From positions 69,719,399-69,783,398 of the forward strand of contig OZ034968.1 of NCBI GenBank assembly GCA_964030785.1: 64,000 nt of DNA. The letters run 5' to 3'. Positions within the stretch are counted from its first letter, which is position 1, and each line of letters opens with the position of its first letter. Source of the DNA: Siderastrea siderea. Taxonomy: Eukaryota > Cnidaria > Anthozoa > Scleractinia > Rhizangiidae. This document shows positions 41,890 to 54,900 of the stretch, one piece after another. The notes under the pieces were generated by a model. That model saw only the letters and a program-made list of their open reading frames with translations. It was not told where the DNA came from and searched no databases. A program made the translations under genes and the position numbers.

Positions 41890-41986
41890 ATGACCCGCGT
41901 ACGAAGAATATTCACTTACATATCACTTCTGGGTGTATCCTCTTTCCTGTGGCTGTTTTTGACATCAGAGAAACATAGCTTAAAAG
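41890..41986 (+). CDS. Sulfotransferase exon 1: signal anchor
   Basis: 97 bases. ATG at 41,890; MTRVRRIFTYISLLGVSS then FLWLFLTSEK. Donor AAG/GTAAGG at 41,987. Too short to appear as a long open frame; found by looking for the missing membrane anchor. Ends with one spare base. Confidence 0.82.
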
Positions 41987-44900
41987 GTAAGGACTTTTTC
42001 CATCAACGCTTATACATTTTCTACATTTTTTCCGTTTTAGTGTTGGCTAAGGTTTTGTTTATAAAATAATAATTAACATTTCATGAGTTACCGTAAACAA
42101 TGACATATAATACACATTTTTTGACGAATATTTGCATTCCAAATTGGCGTGCGAGTTGTCTTCGTCAACATCTCGAAAACAGAGTTCACTTCTTGCCTTT
42201 CTTCTTGGCAAGGTACCTCGCGGTACCGGTCGTGGCTCAAGACATGTTGCCTTGCAAATTTCTACTGAAATAATTTAAATGAAGAAATAACAGCAAACAA
42301 GTGCTGTGGATAGAAAATTTTAGGAAGGTCTTCTGGGATGAGACGAGACTAGACATGTCCATTGTTTGGGCACTCAGAATTATTCCGTTCCTGTATATTC
42401 AGTTTAAAACGATTAAGTCAATTCCAGTTGTGTCAATCTCCCCCGGCATTAAAAGAGGTGGGGAAAGGGAGGAGAGATTTGAACACGTGGTCCCAGAGGT
42501 CGGGCATTGCTTCACCCCAGACATTTCGTGGGTTCGTTTCAGTGATGAGTTCCTCAGTAGAGGCAATCATTTGCCAACTTAATTACTCTGGAGTCTAAAG
42601 ATTACCCTGACGAGAATCAACCAACCGGTTTTCTTGCACGAAACGGTTTGTCGTCAAGGGCACCCGTGACGCAAATGACCATACTACATGGCACATCCAT
42701 TACAAGGTAGCAAGGAACTCAGCGAGCCTGGTTGCTGGCTTACAAAAATTTATTCTCTTTGCAGGTCATTTTTCTGTCGAAGTTACAGATAATATATCAA
42801 CAGAACATTCAAACACAGGAAAGGTAAGAAAAAAATATGATCATTTATCAGTACCTTTCTACAAGTTCTTGCTCCAACCTTTTAGATGATTCTTACTCGT
42901 TGGCGGTAAGCAGAAATAAAAAGCATAAAGATGTACAAAAACCAAATATAAAAGAATTAGACTAAGAATTAGACTAAATATAAAAGAATAAGAGCTTAGG
43001 CAGCTTTGCTTAAATAGAGAGACAGAGCTATGATGGTATTGCGTTCCGTTTTTTAAAGCCCTTAAAAAGATCTAATATGTTTTGGAATCAGGTAAGAACA
43101 TTCAAGATGGTGTCGACTTGCACGCGTCCCTTAAACGACCTCATGATTGGACTGTTATGAATCTTATACATCATGGTTAGCCTGCTCTTTTTTCTTCATC
43201 ATTTAAGGGTATCCCATTTTGGTAAGACTAGAAGTATAGTCTTGTACCTCCACCTGTTTGAGCTGTTCTCTTCATTTAACTTAGTTGTGAGCGCGATTTA
43301 ACGCTACGCGAGATGTCACCCAAACATTCCTGTAATATAACAACGTCAAAGTTAAAATGGAATTAAAATGGATTTAAACAGCAATTAAAATGGAATTACC
43401 TTGTGAAATGGAATTAAACAACAATGTCAAAGTTGAAATGGAATTAAGTTCTCAAACACACATCATATTCTAAAATCTTAAAGCTATTAACAAGATTTAG
43501 GTAATATAAAAACGGCTTTAGTTAACTGAAGGAGAATTTCCCACGACTGCGTGGCTTTGAATACGGAATACTCCATACCCACTTATCTACTGACTGTAAT
43601 GTTTACTTCAGCTTCGTACACGGCTCTGGTTTTAAAACGCGACGCAAAATTAAGCGTACGAAACCCTTCCTCGTTCCCAGGAAGGAGGAGGAAGGACCCT
43701 GGGAACGAGGTTGTATTAAAGGCACAAGGTACATAAAAGACGCATACAAACTCTTTCAAGCCTATGCTTTATGAACTTGAAGATCAAAATGTTTGATGAT
43801 TGTGCTTATGTTTCAGTTTCTCAGTGTTAGGTCTCCTCTTGTTCTCACCTATCTTAATAGCAAGTATATCATAGATTAATTGGCGTGCAGCGTGTTCAGA
43901 AAAATATCCGTTTTTTTTGTTCCAGTATTTTTTTTAACCAAGCGGTAACAAAACGAGAACAATTTTCCCGCGCTTGGCTCTGGTTGTATGTTTTGCTTCG
44001 AGAAATCAGATTGGTTCGTTGTGAAACTAATGCCTTTCTTCTATTTTAAAATAACGCGAATGAAATTTCTCCTCCCTGATAAGCAAATGGAGATTTAATT
44101 TCAGCTCCACTACGCAGTACACAACATGAGCAAAACCATTAGGTTTATTTTGGCGGTTTCGGCCGAGCACCGGGAACTATAACAATAAGTTATACTACAA
44201 CCTCTTATTACATCCAAACGTACGGCACATAAAAAACAGAGCTGAGCGACAGTTTACAAAGACATTACTGTCAGAATGGAGGCCAGAAAAAAACCTGCCT
44301 GAAAAAATCCCGATGGGGAAAAAACTCGGCAGGAAATCTGGGTAGGAACCATGGCTCAAGCTCTAAATAGCCTTTCCTACAAGGCTACACGTTGCAAACA
44401 TCCCCACCCGCGTTAACTAAAATAAAAATCGCACGTATGACAACGAAGAACAGCTTACTTAAAATTAAAAATAACGGAAGCTGAACGAGGTGTCGGCCTA
44501 GAATGATCTCCCACGTGACTTACATCACGTATAGAGCCCTCCTTTCTACCCATGCTGCACTTCAACTAAACCAGCCCCAGTCCCCCTGCTCTTGTGCCGC
44601 AGAAATATTTCATTTCTGGCTAATTTGTATCCACTCAAACGCCAGAAATTCCATTTCTCTTTTCCCTTGGCTGCACAATGATTAATCCGAACGATTAATG
44701 GTACCACCCCTTCCCCCCCTGCAAAAATTGATGTCACTGATTTCTGATTGATATCAATGATTTTAATATTGATTACACATTGATTACCTACAAATTATTC
44801 ATCCAATATCGCTTATGATACATATCGCTTACGATACGCGGCTTAAAGAAGTAATTTTTAGTCTTTTGTGCCAATATTGCAGCTGATATTATGAAAATAC

Positions 44901-46375
44901 CATTGTCGTTTCATGAAACATCATCATTAAAACCACAATTTTTAAAATAAAACACCCGGGACATTGTCTACTTCTTAGGAATCGCTGGGTAGCAATTATT
45001 TATTTATCAAGTCTTGTAATTTGTTGAATTTTTATTCAGTTGAATACAAAAAGGGTCTTGACGTTGTAGTTAAATGGTCAAATTTGCAGTGATTGAGGTC
45101 CACGGGTATATTTCGTTGAAATGAGTCAGGATAAAAATCTTATCATTTAAGTACCTTTGTAACGTTGTCTCATTCGAACGTCAATTCTGATCAAATGAGG
45201 AGATGATGTCGTCGGATGACGAATAATTTTGCGGGCATGGTTACCCATTGACCACTGCGTATCGCCAATACCCAACTGAATGATGACTCAGTTGATCACT
45301 TACTGATTACTCATTGATGACATTGACATTAGTTACTTTTGAGGTCAACGACTACTAGGTAGTATGTGAAAAACGCTTATTGGATGCGGTATATTTATTT
45401 TGAAGTTCATTTTGCTCGCCCTTTGATACTCAAAGCTGATCTCGGAAATTAGTCCGTTTCTGTAAGTCAGTGCAGTGCAATGTTCTGAGAGGGTCGTGGT
45501 TTCTATACTGACAAGTTATTATTTGTTTTGCCTCAAACTTTCAGTTCCTCTCCTTGATGGCATCCAGACAAGAAAAACGCAAGCTTCAACTAGCATCCTA
45601 CTGTAAAAAGACAAAACCAGTTTCTTCTTTGCAGCTTAGATACCTCAAACACCTCATAGTGGACAACAAGCACAAAATTGTTTATTGCTACATTCCCAAG
45701 GTCGCTTGTACCACTTGGAAGAAAACCATGGCTCATCTAGTTGGGCTTAATTATATCAACAGGTCTGTTCACAACCTACGATTTGAGTTACTTAGCTTTC
45801 AATCACAATCAAAAGCGCGCTACATTTTAAACAACTACTACAAATTTATGTTCGTTCGAGAGCCCTTCGAGCGACTGTTGTCAGCGTACAAGGACAAATT
45901 TACAAGAAAATCCAATGACGTTTCCAGGAAATACGGAGGAAAAATCAAGCGCTCTGTAAGATTAAGACTTGGTTCTAATGCAAGTCATTCAGATGCAGAT
46001 ATCAAATTCTCGGATTTTATCTTGTATTTGATTGATACCAGCAGGAAAGGAGGCAGGTTAAATGAACACTGGCATCATTACGACAGACTCTGCTATCCTT
46101 GCGAAATAAACTACGACTTTATTGGACATTACGAGACATTAGAGGAAGACGCACGGTTGGTCTTACATGAAGCAGGTGTCGATCGACTCGTTTCTTTCCC
46201 TCCTGTACGTTATACAGCAACCAAGGACGATTTAAGACGCTTCTATTCCGGGATTCCACAGGAAGATGTCTCAGAGGTTCGAAGAATATATCGACGTGAC
46301 TTTGAAATGTTTGGATACACAACTGCTTTGCAATTTCTTGATAAACTTAACTCTGTCAATAAAAATAGTACTTAA
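41890..46375 (+). CDS. CHST8-14-like carbohydrate sulfotransferase, complete, 3 exons
   Basis: Golgi enzyme that moves sulfate from PAPS to a sugar (GalNAc, or glucuronate for HNK-1; acceptor not predictable). 328 codons over three exons. Residues 7-24 form a hydrophobic signal anchor after an N-terminal R-R (type II membrane protein). The 5'-phosphosulfate-binding motif CYIPKVACTTWKK is at about 100-112 and the 3'-phosphate motif FVREPFERLLSAY at about 155-167. C-terminal RRIYRRDFEMFGY matches the family end. Short for the family (usually 350-430 aa), because the stem between anchor and catalytic part is only about 60 residues. The only complete protein-coding gene in the window, and the only one on the plus strand. 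Confidence 0.92.
42765..42823 (+). CDS. Sulfotransferase exon 2: stem
   Basis: 59 bases between TTTGCAG and AAG/GTAAGA. Reads GHFSVEVTDNISTEHSNTGK once joined to the spare G, with one sequon (NIS). Phase fits both neighbours exactly (1+59=60). Confidence 0.78.
43665..43710. repeat. Short hairpin, CCTCGTTCCCAGG type
   Basis: TTCCTCGTTCCCAGG against CCTGGGAACGAGG, in a sulfotransferase intron. A related hairpin lies at 46,714-46,787. Confidence 0.65.
45545..46375 (+). CDS. Sulfotransferase exon 3: catalytic domain
   Basis: Acceptor ACTTTCAG at 45,544; 276 codons to TAA at 46,373-46,375. Carries both PAPS-binding motifs. The exon start, not an internal ATG, is used because the upstream exons join in phase. 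2.7-kb intron before it. Confidence 0.92.
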   Translation, partial: FLSLMASRQEKRKLQLASYCKKTKPVSSLQLRYLKHLIVDNKHKIVYCYIPKVACTTWKKTMAHLVGLNYINRSVHNLRFELLSFQSQSKARYILNNYYKFMFVREPFERLLSAYKDKFTRKSNDVSRKYGGKIKRSVRLRLGSNASHSDADIKFSDFILYLIDTSRKGGRLNEHWHHYDRLCYPCEINYDFIGHYETLEEDARLVLHEAGVDRLVSFPPVRYTATKDDLRRFYSGIPQEDVSEVRRIYRRDFEMFGYTTALQFLDKLNSVNKNST

Positions 46376-48842
46376 TTTTAGAATGTTTAAAAAATATATC
46401 GAGAAATGTATTACAGTTGAAATTATATTTTCGTTCTTAAATGATTTTAAACCTGTTATAGATGATACATCCAATGCGATCAATCCTTTTGCCGAGCGTT
46501 CCTCAAAACCTAATCTCATTGATGATAGCTATGATCCACAGTCGAGATAAGTTACGGATGGTGACTATAGCAAAGTTTGACCACTTTCGATCCCAGAGCT
46601 CTTCGCATTTGTTCATAATTAACCGAGAGAGAGGCCCGAAGGCTCTGGGTTCTGGATTGCCGCTGTACCGAGGGGTGATTAGGATAAACAATAATATAGC
46701 ATGAGGTACACGCAACCTCGTCCCCAGGACTTTTTCCCGCCTCTCCAAATTTTTTAAAAAGGGAAAAAAAGTCCTGGGAATGAGGTTGGAGGCACGCGCT
46801 ATACCATCCTCGCGGTCCCCCGCGGTATGGCCAGTACATTACGCGTGCGATCACCTGTTATTAGGACTCATCAACATGGCGTAGCCCCTGGCAAAGAACT
46901 GGAAGCAACAGTTACAGTGTTAGTGCCTTTTCCTGCCAAGGCGAGTGCAAAAAGCACTCATTTAAGCGCCAGTGCCATCATAAACATGTGGCAGCTGTTG
47001 GCTGGGGACTGCTGTGTTCGTCAAAGCTGTGCCTCTCAGATTCCAGTGCGAATTTGGAGGGAAGAAAAGTGTGGGGCCCGAGAAAACCGAGAAAATCCCT
47101 CAACGTGGGAGACGAGTGCTCTAGCCACTACCCGTCTCTACTCTCCATTAGTAAACGCCAGCTCTGAAAAAAAATTATATTGGATTATATAACAATTATA
47201 TGTGCAATACAAAGATATACTCGTAGAAGCTGGGGATATCTAAAACAAAGTAGAAGCGAAAACAATGGCAACCGTTTCTCGTTCTTGTACACTTCTACAC
47301 GTGTTCCTGTTTCTGTTTCTTATGTGGTTTGGAAATGAGGCCGTTGCTTAGATGCTGAATGATAACAAAAGCAACAACAACAACAACAACAGTGATAACA
47401 ATAACAACAACTATTTATTTGGAAGAATGAAGATTACATTCAATTGATTATAATGGTAGACAAGAGAGGATAAAGTTGTCCTATCGTGGGGTAAATAACC
47501 AAAAAGTGTGTGAATCTATCGGCTGTTCTCAGTCAGCTGATTAGCTTTATCTTTAATCAATTTGAAGTGTCTGTATTGCTCACATTAATTGAAATTAGAG
47601 TACTTAATAACTGAACGCAATATGCGAGACGTATTTCAATCCAGAAAAGACTGGAGAATTTTCACAGATCAATGGGTAATACAATGAAGACCCACCTCAC
47701 GACTATCTCCCGTGTTAATTGTTTACATGAGCGCTAGGGAGCTTGACGTCCCGGACGTCACTTGTTTACCTTTTGCGTGTTCTGACGACAGTGTATCAAG
47801 CCACAAATGTAAAAAGAACAGCTTTGCTATCAGCAGTGTGAAGCAAAAGCGCGCCAAAATTTAAAAACTAGAGTTCGGACGTCAACGCACTCGTTGCTTA
47901 TTTTCTTATCAGCCACGGAAAACATCGTTTATCCGACCACCTATGCCACCAACGACCGCCTCTTTGAAACTTGATTCCCTTCCCATCGGAGAATATTAAA
48001 GCTATGACTACAAAACTTATAGGGTAGATAGTGCGTCCAAAAATATTTTCTTTGAGGTTCGCTGTTTGGGTAGATGACGTCATTTGACGTAAGAATTACG
48101 TCATGCTTTCAAACGGCGGCCATCTTGGATCCGCCATACTGGATGTCCTCATTTTTTCCAAAACCTCCTAAAAGTACAAATTGTCCGAAAAGTGATCAAA
48201 ATCGATAAAATAACACTAAAATGGTCCAAAAATTGAAAAGTTACCTCTGAAAAGTTTACTCTTTTTTTCATTAAAAGAGGAAACTTCAAAATCCTTAAAA
48301 ACTGGCTGTCAAAATGTGGTTGCGAGGTAACGTCAACCTGGTGAACAACGACTTGCCCTACCAAATTGTTCCCAGGAAAAGTTTAAGAAAAGTCACCGAG
48401 TTTGGTGGCTTTAGCTCGCATATTAAAAAAGTTATAAACTTCCAAGGTGCGTGCCAGCAGATTCCCTCCTCCCCACTCCCCTCGCGGCCTCGCCGCTTGC
48501 GCGCTTCCCAACAAAAACTGCCAGCTACGCAACAGCTACGCAGGCTACGTGTGGATAGGGTTAGAAAATAATTTGCCTTCATAATGACCATAAGATATTA
48601 TTGATTGAATAATCGGGATCGCAATTCCAAACATTAATTAATTGCGCCTTCCAATAATGATTACATAAGAGAAGTTGCAATAAACAGTTGATGAATGAGT
48701 AGGTTTTTCCAGCTGAGAAATACAATTCTAACTTAAACTTAGCTTAATGTAATGCAGGAAATCCTAATAAACCTGCAGAGGGTAAGTGCAGTGAAATCAC
48801 TGTCACACCAATTGTGATACAGTCAGCATGCCGGTCGACGTT
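46376..48842. other. Intergenic repeats between two convergent genes
   Basis: The sulfotransferase and hephaestin-like genes are convergent across this space. It holds the hairpin at 46,714, a worn tRNA-like SINE head on the minus strand (GTGGCTAGAGCACTCGTCTC near 47,110-47,140), an AAC microsatellite near 47,370-47,410, and repeated-looking sequence at 48,090-48,160 (GCGGCCATCTTGGATCCGCC). No gene seen. Confidence 0.45.
46714..46787. repeat. Short hairpin, AACCTCGTCCCCAGGAC type
   Basis: AACCTCGTCCCCAGGACTTT against AAAGTCCTGGGAATGAGGTT, with a TTTTTCCC/GGGAAAAA inner stem. About 340 bases after the sulfotransferase stop. Confidence 0.7.
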
Positions 48843-48949
48843 CTACATCATGAATACAGTAAGAGCGGAAAGAAGAAGGGCGAAGTAGGCGTGCCTGAGG
48901 GTCGAACAGCCAGCTTTGGGTGGAGGTGGCGGCTTGTTAGTTGGTTTGC
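48843..48949 (-). CDS. HEPH: Hephaestin-like last exon: GPI-signal-like C terminus
   Basis: 107 bases after TTTCTCACAG. Reads KPTNKPPPPPKAGCSTLRHA, then YFALLLSALTVFMM and TAG (48,845-48,843). A proline-rich linker, a small-residue cluster (AGCS), a short spacer and a hydrophobic end with no cytoplasmic tail is the layout of a GPI-anchor signal. Joins the exon at 56,012 in phase (A+GC). The link over 7 kb of transposon-filled intron is inference. Confidence 0.72.
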
Positions 48950-51900
48950 CTGTGAGAAAAATTAGATTGTGTTAACACCAGACTGTGGTCGATAAGTTTT
49001 TATAGCGAAGCCAGCGCGCTAGCGCGTCAGCGGAGCTCCATTGCTAAGGAAATTTGGTAACCTATCAAGCCAAAAAATTTTGGCAGTGACGTAATAGTCA
49101 CGTGACCGTCCGTCCGTAGGTCCGTACATCCGTACGTCCGTCCGTCCGCACCAGAGGGTTACCAATACACTTCATACACCGGATATAACCCTGTGCTGAA
49201 TCCCGTGTGTTTTTGGCGCGAAATCGCATGTTGACCCGCGTTGTAGCAAAACAAGCAAAGACAACAAAAGTCAAAAACAAATTTGTTAATGGAAAAAAAA
49301 GTTCTAAAGAACACTCAGTTGTCTTTTTGGTGGAAGGGGAAAAGTTCAATTTAGGCGAAAGAAATTAGGCGATAAAGTTCAGGCAAAAAGTTCAAATTTG
49401 CCTCGTCGGTTCTGTTCAAACTCGGTCGGCACACCGCTTGAGTTCGCAGCTTTTCGCAGCGGTTTCGACGCCAAATATAGCAGAGCTAGTGCTTTTTGGT
49501 TTTTTCTGTCCACAACCATGGTTTTTACGGCGTTCCGAACACATTTTTCCAGGAAAAACACCAGCATTTTCATGCTGATAGGCAGCTTGTCACGAAGAAA
49601 GAAATAAGTATTACAATTAAAACATTTAAAACAACGTTAAACGCCCATGGCCTAGTGGACTGACCACCGGCATCTTACACCGACGAGCCGGGTTCGACAC
49701 TCAGGGGGAGCAGGAATTTTTTTCTTTTTTTTCTTTCTTTTTTTTTTCTTAATTTAACGACTTGAATGAGAGTATTTTCACAAATTAATAACTGCCAGCA
49801 AAAACAAAACAAAAACAAAAAAACAAAAAACAGACAAAACAAAAAGGGGGGCTCCGCTTTTAGGCTTGGCTAAATTTATATATTAATTGTTACATAAAAA
49901 TGGCAAACGATTAACAAGAACACCGTCAATAAATCTGTGTACTTTATAGCGGAGCCTGCGGGCAAAGCCCGCCAGCGGAGCTCCATTGCTAAGGAAACAT
50001 GGTAACCTATCAATCCGAGAAATTTTGTTTGTGACAAAATAGTCACGTGACCGTCCGTCCGTACATCCGTACATCCGTACGTCCGTCCGTCCGCACACTC
50101 TGTGGGAGGGGGAGGGGAGTCCCAAGACAACCCGACGGGGGCAGAGAATGCCATCTTTTCTTGGCGGGAAATCGCACGGTGCTTTAGGGCAGCCGGCATT
50201 TTTCTTGGCGGGAAATCGTATGACTATCGTCGCTTTTGAAAAAGAGGTTTCTTTAAAAGCTTATAGTCAGGTGGCTAAGTGGCGAGATCTATACAGAGCG
50301 GACAAAAGCACCAAACTTTGTGTGAATGTAGGTTAGAGCATGCAAGTTAGTATTAAGACCGGTGCCCAGTTGGATCTCTTCTGGGTTTGTAGTAATTAAG
50401 CTATTAGTTACCCAAGAAAACCACTGTGGTGGGTACCCTGTGGTTGATAATGGAAACGCTACAAATTAAGCCCAATTTATCCAGAAAACTGATACACATA
50501 CTTCGGAAAACACTTAACTGCCTTCTGTAATCATTATCTGCAAAAATTGGACACAACCCGTTTAAATAAAGACCAGTTTCTTAAGATTTTAGTTTGACTA
50601 GTACCCAGTCTCCACTCGGTCATCCTAGATGGCGGCCTTCATGTGTCACTACACGAACTGTAAGTATTCAAAGAAAAAGTCCATTTTTAATGCAACTTTT
50701 GAAACATTTTAATAGTTCAGGTTTTTTATTGTCTTTGTAAACTACCACTGCTTATATTCAGCTGTCTTTGAGCGCTATTTTTTATCAATAATAAGATTTC
50801 CCTTCGTAAATTCGTATTCAGATTCAGATTCGATAATGTGAAAGTAGAACGATGTCTCTATATTGGGATCTTTGTATTATCTGCCAAGACAATACTCGTG
50901 AGCCCCTAAGATGTCCCATGAACGCCCACTCATTCGACAGCAGTATTTAAAACACCTTTCTTGCCAATGTAGCTCACTTTAAAGATCTGAATTAGCTGCC
51001 AGTGGAACTGAAGTTCAGTATTGATACTACAACAACTGAAGATCTCCTAAGCAATAACGCAAAATGGCATCAATCCTGCCACTTAAAATTCAGTCTATCA
51101 AAGCTGAAAAAAGCACAAAAGAGAAAAAACCAACATCTGATGACGGTGACAGCCTATCTAAATCCAGTAAATGCCGTAAAGTGACAGGGAGTGACGAAAA
51201 GTGTGTATTTTGTGATGAAAAAGTTGGTGTGCTTCATAGCTTCTCAACAATTGAGGCGGACAGGAATATTCGTCGAATTGTAACTGATTTGCAGGACTTC
51301 GAACTGCTAGCAAAAATTTCTGGTGGAGATTGTTCGCCATCGAAGCTAAGTACCATATGAAATGCTTGACTTGACCAATTTAAGAAACAAGCACAGGTCC
51401 TTCCAAAGAAAAATGAAAAGTGCCAAATTGTTGGATGCTGAAGAAGAAGAGAGATTTAATGAAGCAAGGGCATTTGTAGAACTAGTTGAATACATCGAGG
51501 ACTCTGTGGAAAATGGAACTCTGTTTTCTCCACTTCCAGAGCTACACTCGCTGTTTGAAAATCGTCTTAGTGACCTAGGATACCCCAAATCAGTTAATTG
51601 ATTTAGGCTTAAGAATAAATTTTTGGATCACTTCCAGGAAGCGCACGAACAAGACGATGGAAAGCAAACCGTGTTAATTTTCAGAAATGGGTTACAGAAC
51701 ATTGTAAAGGAAGCTTTACAAGAGCGCGACTTCTCCGATGATACTGCTGTTTTAGCAAAAGCTGCAAAGATTGTAAGAAGAGATATGTTCTCCCACAGAG
51801 GCTTGTCGTTCTCTGGTACTTTTCCTCTCGGATGCCAGGAGATTTCTTTGCCTGCAAGCTTGAAGTCCCTTATCATGATAATGAATGGTCTGAATGTAAA

Positions 51901-54900
51901 GGATCAAGAAAATAAGGAGTCCCCGGCATGCCTTACAGTTTGCCAAACGGTGCTATTTAATGCCAAGAAACGATCATGCAGCTCTTTGCGGCATTCTGCA
52001 TTGCGAGAGCCGCCACTGCCGATTTACATCAGTCTTGACATTCATTCGTTGACTCGATGTAAGAAGCTGATAACTGAGCTGTATCAGTTAGGTTTAAGCG
52101 TGTCATATGATCGTTTAATGGAGATCGAGGATTAGTTAGCCACTGCAGTTGCTAAGCGGTTTGAAGAGGATGGTTGTGTATCGCCTGTCTGCCTCAAGAA
52201 AGGCTTATTTTCAGTTGGAGCTCTTGATAATCTGGACCACAGCCCTAGCTCGACAACAGTTACGTCATCATTTCAAGGAACAGGGATATCCGTCTTCAAG
52301 TTTCCTACAGAGGATAATCCTGGTCAGCGACGTCAGCCAATCACAGTACTTCCTTCTTGTACAGACAAGCATTCAATTCCTGACAGCTAGGCAATTGTCC
52401 CACCAACTGAACTTAAGACAACAGCTACATCAGTCCCAGAAAGGGAAATGCATGAGGTCAATAGCACAGCAGAAGTGTAGCACGGTTATAAGCCCTGGAC
52501 TTAAAACTTTGCAATCAGGGTCTTTCGGTTGGCAAGCACAAAATAATGTGATAGGAAACCACTACTTTATAGGATTGATGGAGTGTCAGAAATGTTTATT
52601 AGAAAAAACCCTCCTTCAGTGTGGAAAAACCGTTAAAATACGCATGATTGTAAATATAAAATTATGAAAATTATTCAAAAATATTTCTTTCTTGACTATT
52701 AGAATTCTCTTCTAAAGCACGTTGAGAGGGCTATTCTTCAGGCAGGCATCTGGGCAACAAGTGGTGTGAGCAACCCGGATATTCCTTCTCCAGATCGATT
52801 TGGGTGACAGAAGATTGAAGATACGTGGAAACCAGTTTGGATGACCATTCCAGAGGTCTCAAAGGCTTGTCAAGAGCTGATCAAGTGTTCATAGAAGCAA
52901 GAATGCACCCGATGTAAATGTGTCAAGTATGGCTTGGAGTGCACACCGCTTTGCAAATGCAAATGTAATGCCAGTAGTGATGTTCAATAAGTCAAAACCT
53001 ACATGAAATATGACCTATTTAGGCTTCCGGTGATATAAACCTTATATATCACCAGATTTCAAGAGGCAACGTGCCACAGAACGTTTTGTATAACTGTAAG
53101 TCTTAGGTTCTGATTATTTTGGTGTTCAACTTAATGCACATTAATTAGGAACAGTTTATGAACTTTAACATCAAGTGTAGTTATGTTCCAGAAGTAAGCT
53201 CTTTTTCCTTCAGGAAATAGTTCTAGCACGACCAGTACTTGAAGTTTACGTATGGTAAACATGTTGAATATTTTCATTTGCTAGAATTAGAGTTTTTAAA
53301 TACCCAGACAGTGAAAAAGAAGAGCTTGTTAGCATGCTAAAAAAACGTATTGCTTAAGCCTAAGGTAACTCGGTGATTAGAAAACGGCTCCTGACTAGGC
53401 TTGCAAAGCATCATGGGAAATACTTTTTATTATAAATAAAGACTAAATGTGGCTTCAAAGCTGTTTGACTTATTTTTATTGAATTTAAAGTAGTTTTGCT
53501 AAGGTTTCATTGATTCTTTTGCCGAAAACGCATTTTTTCATTTCGGCTTGGTAACCAGGCAATGTCAATTTTGGTTATTTTTAATTTCCCTTCCGTACCA
53601 GCAAAGGAAAAGAGATTCTGACGGGCACTGGTCCTAAAATTGTTACGTACACTCTAAGGTAGCTCTGTGCCAAATTTGGTGCTTTTGTCCGCTCTGTATA
53701 GATCCGGTCAATTATTTGCACTTAGCCACCTGACTATTACATGTAAGCTTCTTTAGCATTTAACGATTGCTCGAGAGTAATGAAGTTTTATACTTGACAA
53801 AAAAAAAATCTAATATATATAAATGGAAAGAAAAAGTTCAAAAGAATACTGGTAGAAGGCGAAAAGTTCAAGTTACGAAAGCTGCATTCAAAGGACTTCA
53901 TCGCTTTGTTTTCTTCACGGCGGAGAGTTTGCCCTGTTCTGAAACACAACCGAGTAAGTGAAGTTTTTAAAAGTCCTGAAGGTACATGATTTCGAGTATT
54001 ACGATGAAAGAAATTACGTTTTGAAATGTAAATTTGATTTATGCCATTAGAAATGTGTTATTTACTTTTGACTTTAAAAAAATATTAGAAAACGCGCTCA
54101 GATTTGTGACAGATTCTTGAATATTTTGCCATGCTGAGCCGATTTCACTCGCGTGGACCGACCTACGATTTTGGAAGTGTAACGCGAATTGCATTTAAGT
54201 ATAAACATAGGGGTTTTCGAATAAATGTTTTTCAAAAATGATTTCTCTGTCCATTATTTTGTGTTTGTTTATTCATAACAGTAGGTCTAAGCACAGCCGC
54301 AAGACAACTACACAAGCTTTGCTTTCAATTTTCACCATCCGGTCCATCTCTTTGTGCAACTGTCGATTTTCTTGTCCTAGAAGTTTTCAGTAGTAATAAT
54401 CTTTTAAGCGAAGCAGTTGTCGGTTTAAAGCTATTTTATCCGAAAAGCTTCCGAAAACAGTTTTGTCCGTTTCTCAAAGCGCCTAACTTTATATAGGCTT
54501 ACTTCGCATCCGCAAAACTTATGCCGGCATAATAACAATTTAATTAAAGCGTGTTTGGCGTTTCTTTGTTTTGAATCTTGATTGTCTCTAGTTAGAGAAC
54601 GAAATATAACAGTTATTTGAAAAACTATAAGCGAAGCAGTTGTCGCTTTAAACCTATTATGCCCGAAAAGCTTCCAAAAACAGTTAAGTGCATTTTTAAA
54701 GCGCTCGAATTTCAGACAATTTGCAGCCGCAAGACTTATGCAACAGAGTTAAGAATGTTTGGACGGTGTTTGTTCGCTTGTTTTCAATCTCGATGGTCTC
54801 AAGTTAGAGAACGAAATATAAGCGAAGCAGTTTTGAGTTTAAAGCTATTTTATCCCGTAAGTAATGTGTGTTCCTCAAAGTGCTTGAATTTTTTCGCGGC

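Noticed and set aside
42301..42598. Plus-strand frames of 78-93 codons in sulfotransferase intron 1
   Set aside because: The splice chain from 41,986 to 42,765 skips them and no family fits; judged chance frames.
46827..47192. 121-codon plus-strand frame
   Set aside because: It runs through a tRNA-like SINE remnant on the opposite strand.
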